From assembly GCA_937951895.1 (NCBI GenBank), contig CALFER010000067.1, positions 26,276-90,275 of the forward strand: 64,000 bases of DNA. Reading direction: 5' to 3'. Both the position numbers and the translations under genes were made by a program. How positions within the stretch are numbered: the first letter of the stretch is position 1; each line of letters opens with the position of its first letter. Below are positions 8,891 through 17,894 of the stretch, one piece after another. The stretch is from an uncultured bacterium. Lineage in GTDB: Bacteria > CSSED10-310 > CALFER01. The notes beneath the pieces were generated by a model, which saw nothing but the letters and a program-made list of their open reading frames with translations, was not told the origin of the DNA and did not search any database.

Positions 8891-9355
8891 TTACTCGACC
8901 CGATGCCATGTCTGAGATCGACCGATCAACGAGACCCCGATGTAACCTCTCACTTTTAAGATGGTACCTCCTTCTTCAAGCTTCAAGGTACACCGATAGG
9001 TCGACCCTTTCTTCGGATCCAGAATCGTGCCGCCTGTCCAGACACTGCCTTTGCGGGTCATTCCCCAGATGATGTTCATGCCAAGAATCGGTTGATCCTT
9101 GCGTGCACCTTCACATTTATCACATTTCGGCTCGGGATCTTCTCCCGGTTCACGGAAGAGCTTCTCGATGGTTCCCTGAAATTCATCTCCCAATTGAGTG
9201 ATGCGTACGAGTGATTTTTCCTTGCCGGTTTCATCATCGATCGTTTTCCAAAGGCCCACGGGGGATTCCGTCGGAGACTGCCCGGATGAAACCGGAAGAA
9301 AAAGAATGATCGACATCGCAACGGGAAGGTATGTCGTGAAACGTGATGGACGCAT
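8891..9355 (-). CDS. Secreted DUF2147 protein
   Basis: A 154-residue protein with an N-terminal signal sequence (basic start, hydrophobic core, cleavage probably near VSSGQ). The mature part matches DUF2147: GLWKTIDDETGKEKS, then C-x-x-C (CDKCEG), PILGMNIIWGM, WTGGTILDPKKGSTYRC and VRGYIG. The fold is expected to be a small lipocalin-like beta barrel; function is unknown. An AAGGAG site precedes the ATG. A candidate sigma-70 promoter lies about 60 nt upstream and a small inverted repeat (9377-9394) falls in the predicted leader. Confidence 0.82.
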   Translation of the reverse strand: MRPSRFTTYLPVAMSIILFLPVSSGQSPTESPVGLWKTIDDETGKEKSLVRITQLGDEFQGTIEKLFREPGEDPEPKCDKCEGARKDQPILGMNIIWGMTRKGSVWTGGTILDPKKGSTYRCTLKLEEGGTILKVRGYIGVSLIGRSQTWHRVE

Positions 9356-9403
9356 GATGATAATCTCCTTCGTGCTCCTGCGTGGCGCCGCAGGCGTGAT
9401 TCA

Positions 9404-9432
9404 TTACTAGCGCATCTGTTTCCGGAAAACAA
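9404..9432 (-). promoter_or_regulatory. Candidate sigma-70 promoter of the DUF2147 gene
   Basis: Read on the minus strand, TTGTTT (9432-9427) and TAGTAA (9409-9404) are 17 nt apart and lie about 50 nt upstream of the start codon. This is a match by eye only. The back-to-back promoter for tRNA-Lys begins 26 nt away, so the intergenic region drives both directions. Confidence 0.4.
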
Positions 9433-9457
9433 ATAGCGGAAGGACATCAGAAAGGTC

Positions 9458-9486
9458 TTGACAAGTAGTTTTCCGGGGACTAGATT
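9458..9486 (+). promoter_or_regulatory. Sigma-70 promoter of tRNA-Lys
   Basis: TTGACA (9458-9463) and TAGATT (9481-9486) are exactly 17 nt apart and the -10 box ends 11 nt before the mature tRNA 5' end. A GC-rich stretch (CCGGGGAC) sits between the boxes just upstream of -10. This is one of the best sigma-70-type matches I found by eye in the window. Confidence 0.8.
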
Positions 9487-9497
9487 GCCGCGTTCGG

Positions 9498-9570
9498 GGG
9501 CCATTAGCTCAATTGGCAGAGCAGCGGACTCTTAATCCGGAGGTTGAAGGTTCGATTCCTTCATGGCCCA
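9498..9570 (+). tRNA. tRNA-Lys (anticodon CTT)
   Basis: A 73-nt cloverleaf. The 7-bp acceptor stem is GGGCCAT/ATGGCCC with discriminator A. The D arm is GCTC-AATTGGCA-GAGC, the anticodon arm is GCGGA-CTCTTAA-TCCGG with CTT at the tip, and the T arm is GAAGG-TTCGATT-CCTTC. Pair 27-43 is a G-G mismatch, leaving four good anticodon-stem pairs. The CCA end is not encoded (TCA follows), so a CCA-adding enzyme is needed. Confidence 0.95.
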
Positions 9571-9721
9571 TCATTCATCAAGTAAGATACGACAATCCGG
9601 CAAGTGGATTTCGGCACACGTCAAAGTCGGGTTGTGAGTGTCGGCCAGTGTTCCGCCAGCAACGGTCTGAATCAGAGTCCTGAGAATCAATCTGGAATCC
9701 TTGCCGAAGATTGAGCCATTC

Positions 9722-9750
9722 TTGATTTTCAGGGGTCGGATGAATAAACT
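9722..9750 (+). promoter_or_regulatory. Candidate sigma-70 promoter of the FG-GAP protein gene
   Basis: TTGATT (9722-9727) and TAAACT (9745-9750) are separated by 17 nt, about 50 nt ahead of the start codon. GGAGG at 9792-9796 is the ribosome site (6 nt spacing). The rest of the 9571-9802 intergenic stretch shows nothing I recognise. Confidence 0.45.
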
Positions 9751-9802
9751 ACTGTCAGGTTAATATGAATTTGCTCACACAACTAATAACTGGAGGCAAC
9801 AG

Positions 9803-12800
9803 ATGAAACGTGCAGTGATACTGTGTACCGTATTTTTCATTGCGGGGTTGGTATCATTCTTCCCCAGTCAGGCGGAAGCCGCGACCAATTGGACGGATCA
9901 GGTCAGTCCGATCAATTATATGAATTTCGCTGACATCGAAATTGCGGATTTCACCAATGATGGAATCATCGATGTGGTCGCAGCGAATCCTGAAGCCGGA
10001 AATCCGTATTCTTTGTGTTCCGGATTACCGGTGTGGATCGGCACCGTTTATTACCAGAACAATCGATGGAACTGGGCGCTGTCCCTGTCCAGTTCTCCAA
10101 CGGGTCGATCCCCGACTCGTGTATATGCCGATCCCGGTAACATCGGAAATCTGGCCTTCCAACGCGTCCTGGTCGGGAACACGGGGAATATGATGGCGAC
10201 CTGGACCGTCACGAAGCATTCGGATGCGGACATCGGATCGGTGACCTCTCCTGTTCCGGTCACGGTCACGAAGGTCGGTGATTGGCCGGATTTTTGGAAT
10301 ACTCGTTATGATACGTGGCGGTTCACCTATAATGCCACGAACAATGAGTATCGTGTCAACAGCACAGTCTGGGGCAATCAGGAGAACGATCTTTACGACG
10401 GCGTGGACTATGTATCCGATCACGGTCAGATCGGCATTCGATTGACAACCGAATACCCGCCTGACAACAGTGCTGTCATTACGGTCACGACCACACCAGC
10501 GGGATTCGTGGCATCCGCGAGCTATCATTCTCATCCCGAAGCTGTTCTGCTGGATGAGAACCAACAGGGGCCGCATCTCGGAGTCGATTTCGTTTCCGCA
10601 AATCGCAGTTTCGCCTTCGTCATCGACCCGCACCAGATAGACCCGGATGCCGAAGCAGGGGATTCATTTACGTTCACCTCCCCTGGTGGTCCGTTCACAA
10701 ACGAAGCATATGTTGATGTTGAGACAGCGGATTTTAATCGCGATGGGCATGCCGATATCATTGCGTGCGGCCCGAATGGAATCGATCTGTTTTTTCACAA
10801 GGATCCTGAACTTGGGGAGATCGGTTTTTTCCCGGCATCCGGATCCATTCCCCCGGGATACAATCCAAAACCGGTCGACATTTCTTTGACTCGCTTGAGA
10901 TCACTCCCCTCAGGTTACACATTCGAGAACAATCCCAATGCCTTATCGACCGAACTCTGGACGATGACCTACTCGAATGGCAAATGGAACATCAACGGCG
11001 AAATCTCGGGAGATCAGCCTCAGTTTGATCCCGGAGATCCTTACAATTGGGAAGGCACCTGGTGTTCTCAGTTCGAGATCAATTTCCCGGATCCCAACTT
11101 TCAATTCCGGAACAACGACCGGTTCAGATTCAGCACCTATTCGGCAAGCTGGTCTGCCGACCAGGGGCCGGATGTTTCGGATTCCTATTCATCGATTTCG
11201 GTTGCCGATTTCAACCGGGATGGCGTCTACGATCTCGTCGCCTCCAAGTCATCCGGAGGAATCGATGTTTTTTACTACATCTACGACTCTGGGACTGACA
11301 CTTATTATTGGCTAATGGGTTCCGGACCCCAGTTTTCAGGACAGCTCAATCAATTGAAAACGAAGGATCTGAACAGAGACGGATACGTTGACATTGCGGC
11401 CGTGAGCGCACAGGGGATTCATCTCTGGAGGGGTCTTGATGATCTTCTTTGGGCAACTGATTCAGGGCCTGTATCCGCTCAAAGTTTCATTTCATTGACA
11501 CTGGGAGATTTCAACAAGGATGGTTTTTTTGACATCGCAGCTACCAGCACCGCTAAATCGATCTTCGTTTATTACCTGCGCGAGGACGGATCGTGGTTTA
11601 CACGCGTGAAGGCGAGCATCCCCGAGAAGGACCGTGCGAATATCGGAAATGGAGCGGTCAGCGCGGTGAAAGTATCGAATTCGGTCACTGTTTCCGAGTT
11701 GTGGACACTGACATGCACACAGGCCGCACCGGACAGCGGCAGCTTTCAGGTTCGAGGTGATATATCCGGAGTCGAACCGACGCTTGCGCGCGTGAATGAA
11801 CTGTTTCAATCGAGCGACGGATCCGTCGAGTTTACGATCTACGATGGTGATGTGGATTATGTTGTCGGAGACAAGTTCACGTTTCTGACCAGCCGCGGTC
11901 CACTGAGTTATCTGAAATACGACAGCATCACGACCGGCGATCTCGACAATGACGGAAACCTGGATCTGTTCGCGGCGAACAACGAAGGCAACGGCCTTCG
12001 GGTATGGCTCGGGAATGGCAATTACGGATGGACGGCAGAAACTCCGGCCACGGATCAGAACAGCTGGAACCGAATTCTGGGATCCCACGATATCAATTTT
12101 GACGGAAATCCGGATATTCTTGCCTCCAGCAGCACGTTCGGAGGTCTTCACACGTGGATCGGAGACGATATGGATAAATTCCGTTGGACCGGCTGGCTGT
12201 ATTTCCCGGTCGCTCTCGGAAGTTATGCAAAGCTGACGCATGGTGACTTCAACAACGATGGAAAAGTCGACATTGTTGCGGCCAACATCGAAAACAACAA
12301 GGATGGTATCTGGGTTTGGGAAGGTGACAACCTGGGCAATTTCATCAATCAACCCGGACCAACCAACAAATCAAAGTATTATTCGGTCGCAGCAGCCGAC
12401 ATCAACCTCGATGGACGAACCGACATCGTTGCCGGACACGATTCAGACGGTTTTGACTGCTGGTTGTCTCAACCGGATTGGGGCTGGACCGCCTCCACGT
12501 CCTCCGTCTCCACCGGCAGTGTCTGGGATGTCTCGATTGTGGATATCGACCGGAATGGTGCGCCGGATGTTGCCACCGCACAGAACTACCTCCCGGGCAG
12601 TTATGCAGTCATCGTGTATCTGAATGATGGACACGGATACTTCGATTCGACACGGACGATCACAGCAACGAGCACGCAGTTCAATCATTGGGATGTCGCC
12701 TCGGCGGATTTCGATCACAATGGTTGGCCGGATCTCGTGTGTTCACAGAAAGTCGGCAATCCGGGAATCCGAGTATTATGGTCGAATACGAATGAAACGA

Positions 12801-14740
12801 CGGATCATCTCGACTGTGAGTACTACTACTACCAGACGAGTGGATTCGATCATTTTTACGGAATCTGTGTGGATGATTTCAACAAGGACTCACAGATGGA
12901 CTTCGTTGCCGGCGAAGATGGACATGGACTGACCGGATTCTTCGGCAGAGGGTCTCTGGCCATTCGTCATACGACTTGCACCTTCGACTCTGTTGGTTTC
13001 GGATCATCGCAGATTCGGGATGTCACTTCGGCCGATCTGACCAACGATGGAGTTCCGGACGTCGTTGCCGCCAGCAAGGGAGCGGGTGTGTCCGCCTTCC
13101 GAAGCAATCTGCAGTCGCCCGGTGCGTCCAATTTCGCCAACATGACCGCGCCGGCAACAGATGGCGATTACATCGGAGTTACGATTGCGGACGTCAACGG
13201 AGATGGTCTTCGTGACATCATCGCGGCGAGCGAGGGAAGCGGGGCATCCGGAATCAATCTGTGGGTGAGCAATCGGGATTTTACGATGCTCAAGATCCAA
13301 ACTCATTTCCCTGCAAGTGGCGGAGAGTTCAACATCGGCGCAGATCGTTCCATCACCATGAAATTCTCAAAAGCGGTTGATTTCGCTTCCGTCACATACG
13401 AGAACATCCAGCTGAAACGTGACACAATTCTTGTCCCCTATTCTCTCTTTGCAACATCCACGACGGAAATTCGTCTGGATCCGATCGGATTTCAGAGAGA
13501 TGTGGAGTATACGGTTACAATCCGGGGAGGGAGTGACGGTTTGCGCGATGCGCTCGGGAACATGTTCGATGGCAACGGCGACTCCAAACCTCAGGAACCC
13601 CCTGCGGACGATTATCAGTTCACCTTCACGACAGTCGATCATGTTGCACCCAGTGTCCCCACTCATCTTACCTCGCAACCCATAGACCGGGGCGTGATCA
13701 TATCGTGGGCCGCGAACAACGACCCGACTCTCGATAAGGATCTCACAGGATACTGGCTCTGCCGCAAGTATGCCGACGATGAGACGTCTTACATCGAACA
13801 TTTCTACACGAAGGAAGAGTGCGGTCTTCCGCCGGTCGTTACCGTTCGCGGTCTCGATTATGGAAGACCGATGCAGTTCGCAATCGTCTCGGAAGATGGA
13901 TCGCAAAATTACTCGGATTACAGTGAATGGATCGAGGCAACACCGTCATCACAATCACCGCAACTATGGTGGGCGGGTTATTACACGAGCAATGTCTCGT
14001 ATGCACAGGGAGGTCCATTATCGCTGCTGGCATATGTGTATGATGTCCAGAACGATGCGAACTCTGTTGAGATTTACTTCGGAGGAATGCCGACGGGAGT
14101 CATGCTCTATGATGACGGGAACCATGGGGACTTTTCGGCAGGCGATGGGATTTTCGGATTCACGCTGTCGTTGCTTCCCGGTCAGGTTCCATCCGGAAGT
14201 TATCTCCTGGAACTGGTCGCTCATGATGCGGCAGGCAATTCAAGTTTCTTATGGCCATACATGCATATTCATGACGATTTGCCTGGACAATCGGGCAACG
14301 CAGGACATGCGAACTGGATGGAATCTCAGGAACACCGATTCCAGATTGAAACGTCGATTCCATGGGGTGCTTCCAGTGCGGGACCAGGAAAACCGCAGAT
14401 CTGGCTTGCTGGTTTTCAAGCGAATCCGACCGCCAATTTTGCCTACGGCCCGAAGCACGCCTTAACAGCTATCATCAGCGATTCTGACGGCCCATCGGAC
14501 ATCGTTGAAGTCCAGCTCTACTATGCGGGAATCCCTCTTGGAATGATGTTCTCGGACGCAGGTGAAGCCGAGGATTTTGCTGCGGGAGACACCGTCTGGG
14601 GATTGGATCTCACGATGAACGGTAGCTGGCAGAATCCTGAAGGTCCCTACTTGCCGGTTGGTCCACTCGCTCTGGAGATTCGTGCCAGGGATCAATCCGG
14701 TAATGTATCTGACGCCTGGCCTTATCTCGTATCCCACTGA
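9803..14740 (+). CDS. Very large secreted FG-GAP/VCBS-repeat protein with Ig-like, FN3 and two C-terminal beta modules
   Basis: A 1645-residue exported protein. A signal peptide ends near QAEA (residue 26). About 14 calcium-type loops of the form D-x-N-x-D-G-x-x-D (DFTNDGIIDVV at 49, DFNRDGHADII, DLNRDGYVDIA, up to DVNGDGLRDII near 1130) mark FG-GAP/VCBS blades, probably two beta propellers. Between blades in the first 700 residues lie insert modules with a repeated ELWTMTY / ELWTLTC core. Then follow an SbsA-type Ig-like domain (about 1166-1275), a fibronectin-III-like domain (about 1285-1380), and two similar modules (about 1394-1495 and 1529-1645) sharing GGMPTGVMLYDDG / AGIPLGMMFSDAG. No sorting signal is obvious. 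The function is probably adhesive or surface-structural. It is monocistronic, with a promoter candidate and a strong terminator. Confidence 0.85.
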   Translation: MKRAVILCTVFFIAGLVSFFPSQAEAATNWTDQVSPINYMNFADIEIADFTNDGIIDVVAANPEAGNPYSLCSGLPVWIGTVYYQNNRWNWALSLSSSPTGRSPTRVYADPGNIGNLAFQRVLVGNTGNMMATWTVTKHSDADIGSVTSPVPVTVTKVGDWPDFWNTRYDTWRFTYNATNNEYRVNSTVWGNQENDLYDGVDYVSDHGQIGIRLTTEYPPDNSAVITVTTTPAGFVASASYHSHPEAVLLDENQQGPHLGVDFVSANRSFAFVIDPHQIDPDAEAGDSFTFTSPGGPFTNEAYVDVETADFNRDGHADIIACGPNGIDLFFHKDPELGEIGFFPASGSIPPGYNPKPVDISLTRLRSLPSGYTFENNPNALSTELWTMTYSNGKWNINGEISGDQPQFDPGDPYNWEGTWCSQFEINFPDPNFQFRNNDRFRFSTYSASWSADQGPDVSDSYSSISVADFNRDGVYDLVASKSSGGIDVFYYIYDSGTDTYYWLMGSGPQFSGQLNQLKTKDLNRDGYVDIAAVSAQGIHLWRGLDDLLWATDSGPVSAQSFISLTLGDFNKDGFFDIAATSTAKSIFVYYLREDGSWFTRVKASIPEKDRANIGNGAVSAVKVSNSVTVSELWTLTCTQAAPDSGSFQVRGDISGVEPTLARVNELFQSSDGSVEFTIYDGDVDYVVGDKFTFLTSRGPLSYLKYDSITTGDLDNDGNLDLFAANNEGNGLRVWLGNGNYGWTAETPATDQNSWNRILGSHDINFDGNPDILASSSTFGGLHTWIGDDMDKFRWTGWLYFPVALGSYAKLTHGDFNNDGKVDIVAANIENNKDGIWVWEGDNLGNFINQPGPTNKSKYYSVAAADINLDGRTDIVAGHDSDGFDCWLSQPDWGWTASTSSVSTGSVWDVSIVDIDRNGAPDVATAQNYLPGSYAVIVYLNDGHGYFDSTRTITATSTQFNHWDVASADFDHNGWPDLVCSQKVGNPGIRVLWSNTNETTDHLDCEYYYYQTSGFDHFYGICVDDFNKDSQMDFVAGEDGHGLTGFFGRGSLAIRHTTCTFDSVGFGSSQIRDVTSADLTNDGVPDVVAASKGAGVSAFRSNLQSPGASNFANMTAPATDGDYIGVTIADVNGDGLRDIIAASEGSGASGINLWVSNRDFTMLKIQTHFPASGGEFNIGADRSITMKFSKAVDFASVTYENIQLKRDTILVPYSLFATSTTEIRLDPIGFQRDVEYTVTIRGGSDGLRDALGNMFDGNGDSKPQEPPADDYQFTFTTVDHVAPSVPTHLTSQPIDRGVIISWAANNDPTLDKDLTGYWLCRKYADDETSYIEHFYTKEECGLPPVVTVRGLDYGRPMQFAIVSEDGSQNYSDYSEWIEATPSSQSPQLWWAGYYTSNVSYAQGGPLSLLAYVYDVQNDANSVEIYFGGMPTGVMLYDDGNHGDFSAGDGIFGFTLSLLPGQVPSGSYLLELVAHDAAGNSSFLWPYMHIHDDLPGQSGNAGHANWMESQEHRFQIETSIPWGASSAGPGKPQIWLAGFQANPTANFAYGPKHALTAIISDSDGPSDIVEVQLYYAGIPLGMMFSDAGEAEDFAAGDTVWGLDLTMNGSWQNPEGPYLPVGPLALEIRARDQSGNVSDAWPYLVSH

Positions 14741-14759
14741 TTCGGACTGATTGCTTTCG

Positions 14760-14788
14760 GCGGCGGAGATTCTCCGCCGCTTTTTTTT
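14760..14788 (+). terminator. Rho-independent terminator after the FG-GAP gene
   Basis: GCGGCGGA, loop GATTC, TCCGCCGC (14760-14780) is followed directly by eight T residues. It begins 19 nt after the stop codon. Confidence 0.9.
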
Positions 14789-14871
14789 ATTGCTTTTCCA
14801 GATTCGGTCGTCTATTTTGACATCATCATTGTTATTTTCCCTGAATAGATACATCATTTGATGATGAGGTT

Positions 14872-15456
14872 GTGGTGTCGTTGAAACAAGAAAAATACAT
14901 CCGAGCATTCGTTGCGGTGCCGATCGATCTGAATCTCCGCATTGTGATTCAGCGAACCCAATCATTGTTAGGGGTACATGCTCGAGAATTTCGATGGACA
15001 GATCCCGCTCAAGTTCATCTTACACTGGTGTTTCTGGGCGATACATCCGAAAGAGACCTGATCGCGTTGAAATCGCAGCTTCAGTCGGAAATCGCTGATA
15101 TCCCGAGTTTTGATCTGCGGATCGACAGGTTTGGCGCATTTCCGAAAATGCATCGACCACGTGTTCTCTGGATCGGGTTTCGTGAGGTTCCATCAGAGTT
15201 GCGAAGGCTGCAGGAGGGTATCGCGACATCGAGTAGAAAGATCGGTATCGATGTCGAGACTCGTGACTTTCATCCTCATCTGACGCTCGCTCGGTTAAGA
15301 AACCGCGATACCCGAGTCGATCTGTCGCAGGGTCTCGACGAAACCGCGATCGATGATTCGCTCACGTTTACTGTCAGGGAATGCGTGTTGTTCGAGAGCG
15401 TTCTACGACCGTCAGGTCCGGTTTACTCTCGCCTGGCATCATTCAGTTTGGTATAA
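14872..15456 (+). CDS. thpR: RNA 2',3'-cyclic phosphodiesterase (2H / LigT family)
   Basis: A roughly 194-residue cytoplasmic 2H phosphoesterase. The two catalytic HxTx motifs are HLTL (residues 49-52) and HLTL within FHPHLTLAR (136-139), and the total length is normal. Family members hydrolyse 2',3'-cyclic phosphate RNA ends and were first described as 2'-5' RNA ligases. Start choice is between adjacent GTG codons at 14872 and 14875; GAGG at 14866-14869 favours the second. It sits 21 nt upstream of recA, a pairing seen in several phyla, and is probably co-transcribed. Confidence 0.88.
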   Translation: MVSLKQEKYIRAFVAVPIDLNLRIVIQRTQSLLGVHAREFRWTDPAQVHLTLVFLGDTSERDLIALKSQLQSEIADIPSFDLRIDRFGAFPKMHRPRVLWIGFREVPSELRRLQEGIATSSRKIGIDVETRDFHPHLTLARLRNRDTRVDLSQGLDETAIDDSLTFTVRECVLFESVLRPSGPVYSRLASFSLV

Positions 15457-15477
15457 ACCATCATTAAGGAGGATTGT

Positions 15478-16512
15478 ATGGCACAAACGAATCAGCAATC
15501 GGACAACCGGGAAAAGGCTATTTCGAGCGCGCTGTCTCAGATTGAGAAGCAGTATGGGAAAGGCGCCATCATGAAACTCGGGGATCGGAACATCACTCCG
15601 GATTTTCCCGTCATTTCCACCGGTTGCCTCTCTATTGATATCGCATTGGGAATCGGCGGATTTCCGCGAGGTCGTATCATCGAGATCTATGGTCCGGAAT
15701 CATCCGGTAAGACAACACTGGCGTTACATGTCATTGCCGAGGCACAGAAACTGGGCGGAATCTGCGCATTTATCGATGCTGAGCATGCGTTGGATGCTGT
15801 CTATGCTAAAAAACTCGGAGTGGACATCGATGAGCTATTGATTTCGCAACCGGATTCCGGAGAGCAGGCTCTGGAAATCGGTGAGTTACTGGTTCGGAGT
15901 GCTTCGGTTGATGTGATCGTTGTAGATTCGGTGGCTGCGCTTGTCCCGCGAGCTGAACTCGAAGGCGAAATGGGAGATTCGCATGTCGGATTACAAGCGC
16001 GATTGATGTCACAGGCCCTGCGCAAACTGGCTGCGACCATTTCCAAATCCAATACATGCTTTATATTCATCAATCAGCTGCGCGAGAAGATTGGTGTGAT
16101 GTTCGGCAATCCGGAAACGACGACTGGCGGGCGCGCACTGAAGTTCTATGCGTCACTCCGGCTCGATATCCGGAAAACCCAGACGATTAAGGAAGGCGAT
16201 GAAATCACCGGCAATCGCACGGTGGTCAAGGTGGTCAAAAATAAACTCGCCCCCCCCTTTAAAACCGCTGAATTCGACATCATCTACGGTCGGGGGATAT
16301 CATGGGAAGGTTCCCTACTCGACATCGCCACCGATATGGAGATCATCACCAAGAGTGGCGTGTGGTTTTCATATGGCGAGACACGTATCGGACAGGGCCG
16401 CGAGAATGCCAAGCGTTTCCTGCTCGACAATCCGGAAATGGTCCAGCAAATCCAGCAGAAAATCATCGCATCCGGAAAGTTTCGTTTCGCGTCGCCTTCG
16501 AAACCCGAGTGA
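15478..16512 (+). CDS. recA: Recombinase RecA
   Basis: A 344-residue RecA. The Walker A motif GPESSGKTT is at 72-80, with the typical neighbours STGCLSIDIALGIGG and YGPESS before it and FINQLREKIGVMFGNPETTTGGRALKFYAS after it. It lacks the long acidic C-terminal tail of enterobacterial RecA. AAGGAGG precedes the ATG. It drives homologous recombination and SOS co-protease activity. I saw no clear LexA box upstream, and transcription may come through thpR. Confidence 0.97.
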   Translation: MAQTNQQSDNREKAISSALSQIEKQYGKGAIMKLGDRNITPDFPVISTGCLSIDIALGIGGFPRGRIIEIYGPESSGKTTLALHVIAEAQKLGGICAFIDAEHALDAVYAKKLGVDIDELLISQPDSGEQALEIGELLVRSASVDVIVVDSVAALVPRAELEGEMGDSHVGLQARLMSQALRKLAATISKSNTCFIFINQLREKIGVMFGNPETTTGGRALKFYASLRLDIRKTQTIKEGDEITGNRTVVKVVKNKLAPPFKTAEFDIIYGRGISWEGSLLDIATDMEIITKSGVWFSYGETRIGQGRENAKRFLLDNPEMVQQIQQKIIASGKFRFASPSKPE

Positions 16513-16563
16513 GTATTCAAGCGGGGTATTCTTCGACTTGAACCATATCCAGCATCCATAAAC

Positions 16564-16593
16564 TTGACTTACCGCCCTGATTCTTTCTAGACT
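16564..16593 (+). promoter_or_regulatory. Candidate sigma-70 promoter of pilT
   Basis: TTGACT (16564-16569) and TAGACT (16588-16593) are 18 nt apart, about 38 nt before the start codon. A small hairpin GTTCC-TTCA-GGAAC and then the ribosome site GGGAGG (16617-16622) follow. Confidence 0.5.
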
Positions 16594-16630
16594 TCACGGA
16601 GGGTTCCTTCAGGAACGGGAGGTCAATGAG

Positions 16631-17854
16631 ATGGATTTAAAAGAGCTCCTCACGACCGCAACTGAGCGTGGAGCTTCTGATATTCATATCAAAGTCGGAC
16701 GACAACCGATTCTTCGAATCAATGGATCGCTTGTTCCGATGCTTGAGAAGAAACGTCTTACGCAGGAAGACACCACTGCGATGGCGTTTGAAATCATGAA
16801 TGATTATCAGAAGGAGAAATTCAAACGAAACAACGAAATCGATCTCGCACACAGTGTACCCGGCCTCGGTCGTTTCCGTGTCAATGTCTTCCGTCAGAGG
16901 GGCACCGTCGGACTGGTATTCCGGGTCATTCCAATGAGAATTCGTACGCTCGATGAGTTACACCTCCCCAGAGTACTGGAAAAAGTTTCGCTTGAAGAAC
17001 GCGGACTCATCTTGTGTACCGGCACGACGGGAAGTGGAAAATCGACGACACTGGCAGCGATGATTGACAAGATAAACGAGAGCAGGACCGTGCATATCAT
17101 GACGATTGAAGATCCGATTGAATATCTTCACAGAGATAAAAAATCGCTGATCAATCAACGTGAACTTGGCTCGGATACCTTTTCATTTTCAGATGCTCTG
17201 CGCGCGGCGCTCAGACAGGATCCCGATGTTATTCTCGTTGGAGAAATGAGGGATTTTGCGACAATCGAGACCGCGCTTGCGGCATCCGAAACAGGCCATC
17301 TCGTTTTCAGCACGCTGCATACAATGGATGCGGTCGAAACCATCCAGCGGATTATTGCCTTTTACCCCCCCCATCAACAGCAACAGATCCGGTTGCAGTT
17401 AGCCGCAGTTTTAAAGGCAGTTGTCTCCCAACGCCTTATTCCCCGCGCTGATGATAAAGGACGTGTACCGGCGGTTGAGATCATGCGATCGACGTCGCTG
17501 ATCCGCGATCATATCATAGATCCAATAAAAACGGCGGCGATCAAGGATGCAATCGAACAAGGCGTGTCCCAATACGGGATGCAGACGTTCGATCAATCCT
17601 TGCGGATGCTTGTTAAAAACGGATTGGTCACCTATCAGGAAGCACTGCGAAGCTGCTCCAACCCCGATGACTTTGCACTCAAGTTCAAGGGCATTCAAAC
17701 GGTCGCTGACATCGCATTGGAATCGATGGAGGATGCCGCGGCTGAAGAACATCCGGTTCAGAAACCGGTATCCGGTTCACCTCATTTTGAAGAATCGAAA
17801 TCATTGCGAGAAGACACCAATTTCGATTTCTCAAATCAGTTCGACAACAACTGA
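16631..17854 (+). CDS. pilT: Type IV pilus retraction ATPase PilT
   Basis: A 407-residue secretion-type ATPase. It opens with the PilT pattern GASDIHIKVGRQPILRINGSLVPM. Walker A is GTTGSGKST (131-139), the Asp box and Walker B region includes MTIEDPIEYLH and DVILVGEMRD, the His box is ETGHLVFSTLHT, and a C-terminal PAVEIM and AIKDAIEQG helix match PilT rather than PilB. The C-terminus is about 50 residues longer than usual and polar. PilT depolymerises pili and powers twitching. No other core pilus gene is adjacent, but a pilin is encoded at 53.3 kb. Confidence 0.93.
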   Translation: MDLKELLTTATERGASDIHIKVGRQPILRINGSLVPMLEKKRLTQEDTTAMAFEIMNDYQKEKFKRNNEIDLAHSVPGLGRFRVNVFRQRGTVGLVFRVIPMRIRTLDELHLPRVLEKVSLEERGLILCTGTTGSGKSTTLAAMIDKINESRTVHIMTIEDPIEYLHRDKKSLINQRELGSDTFSFSDALRAALRQDPDVILVGEMRDFATIETALAASETGHLVFSTLHTMDAVETIQRIIAFYPPHQQQQIRLQLAAVLKAVVSQRLIPRADDKGRVPAVEIMRSTSLIRDHIIDPIKTAAIKDAIEQGVSQYGMQTFDQSLRMLVKNGLVTYQEALRSCSNPDDFALKFKGIQTVADIALESMEDAAAEEHPVQKPVSGSPHFEESKSLREDTNFDFSNQFDNN

Positions 17855-17894
17855 TAACTCACTCACCCTGTGGGTAGTATCCAAACGAGGCTTT

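Noticed and set aside
11492..12352. 286-residue minus-strand open frame within the FG-GAP gene
   Set aside because: It is the complement of repeated FG-GAP codons; no ribosome site or recognisable domain.
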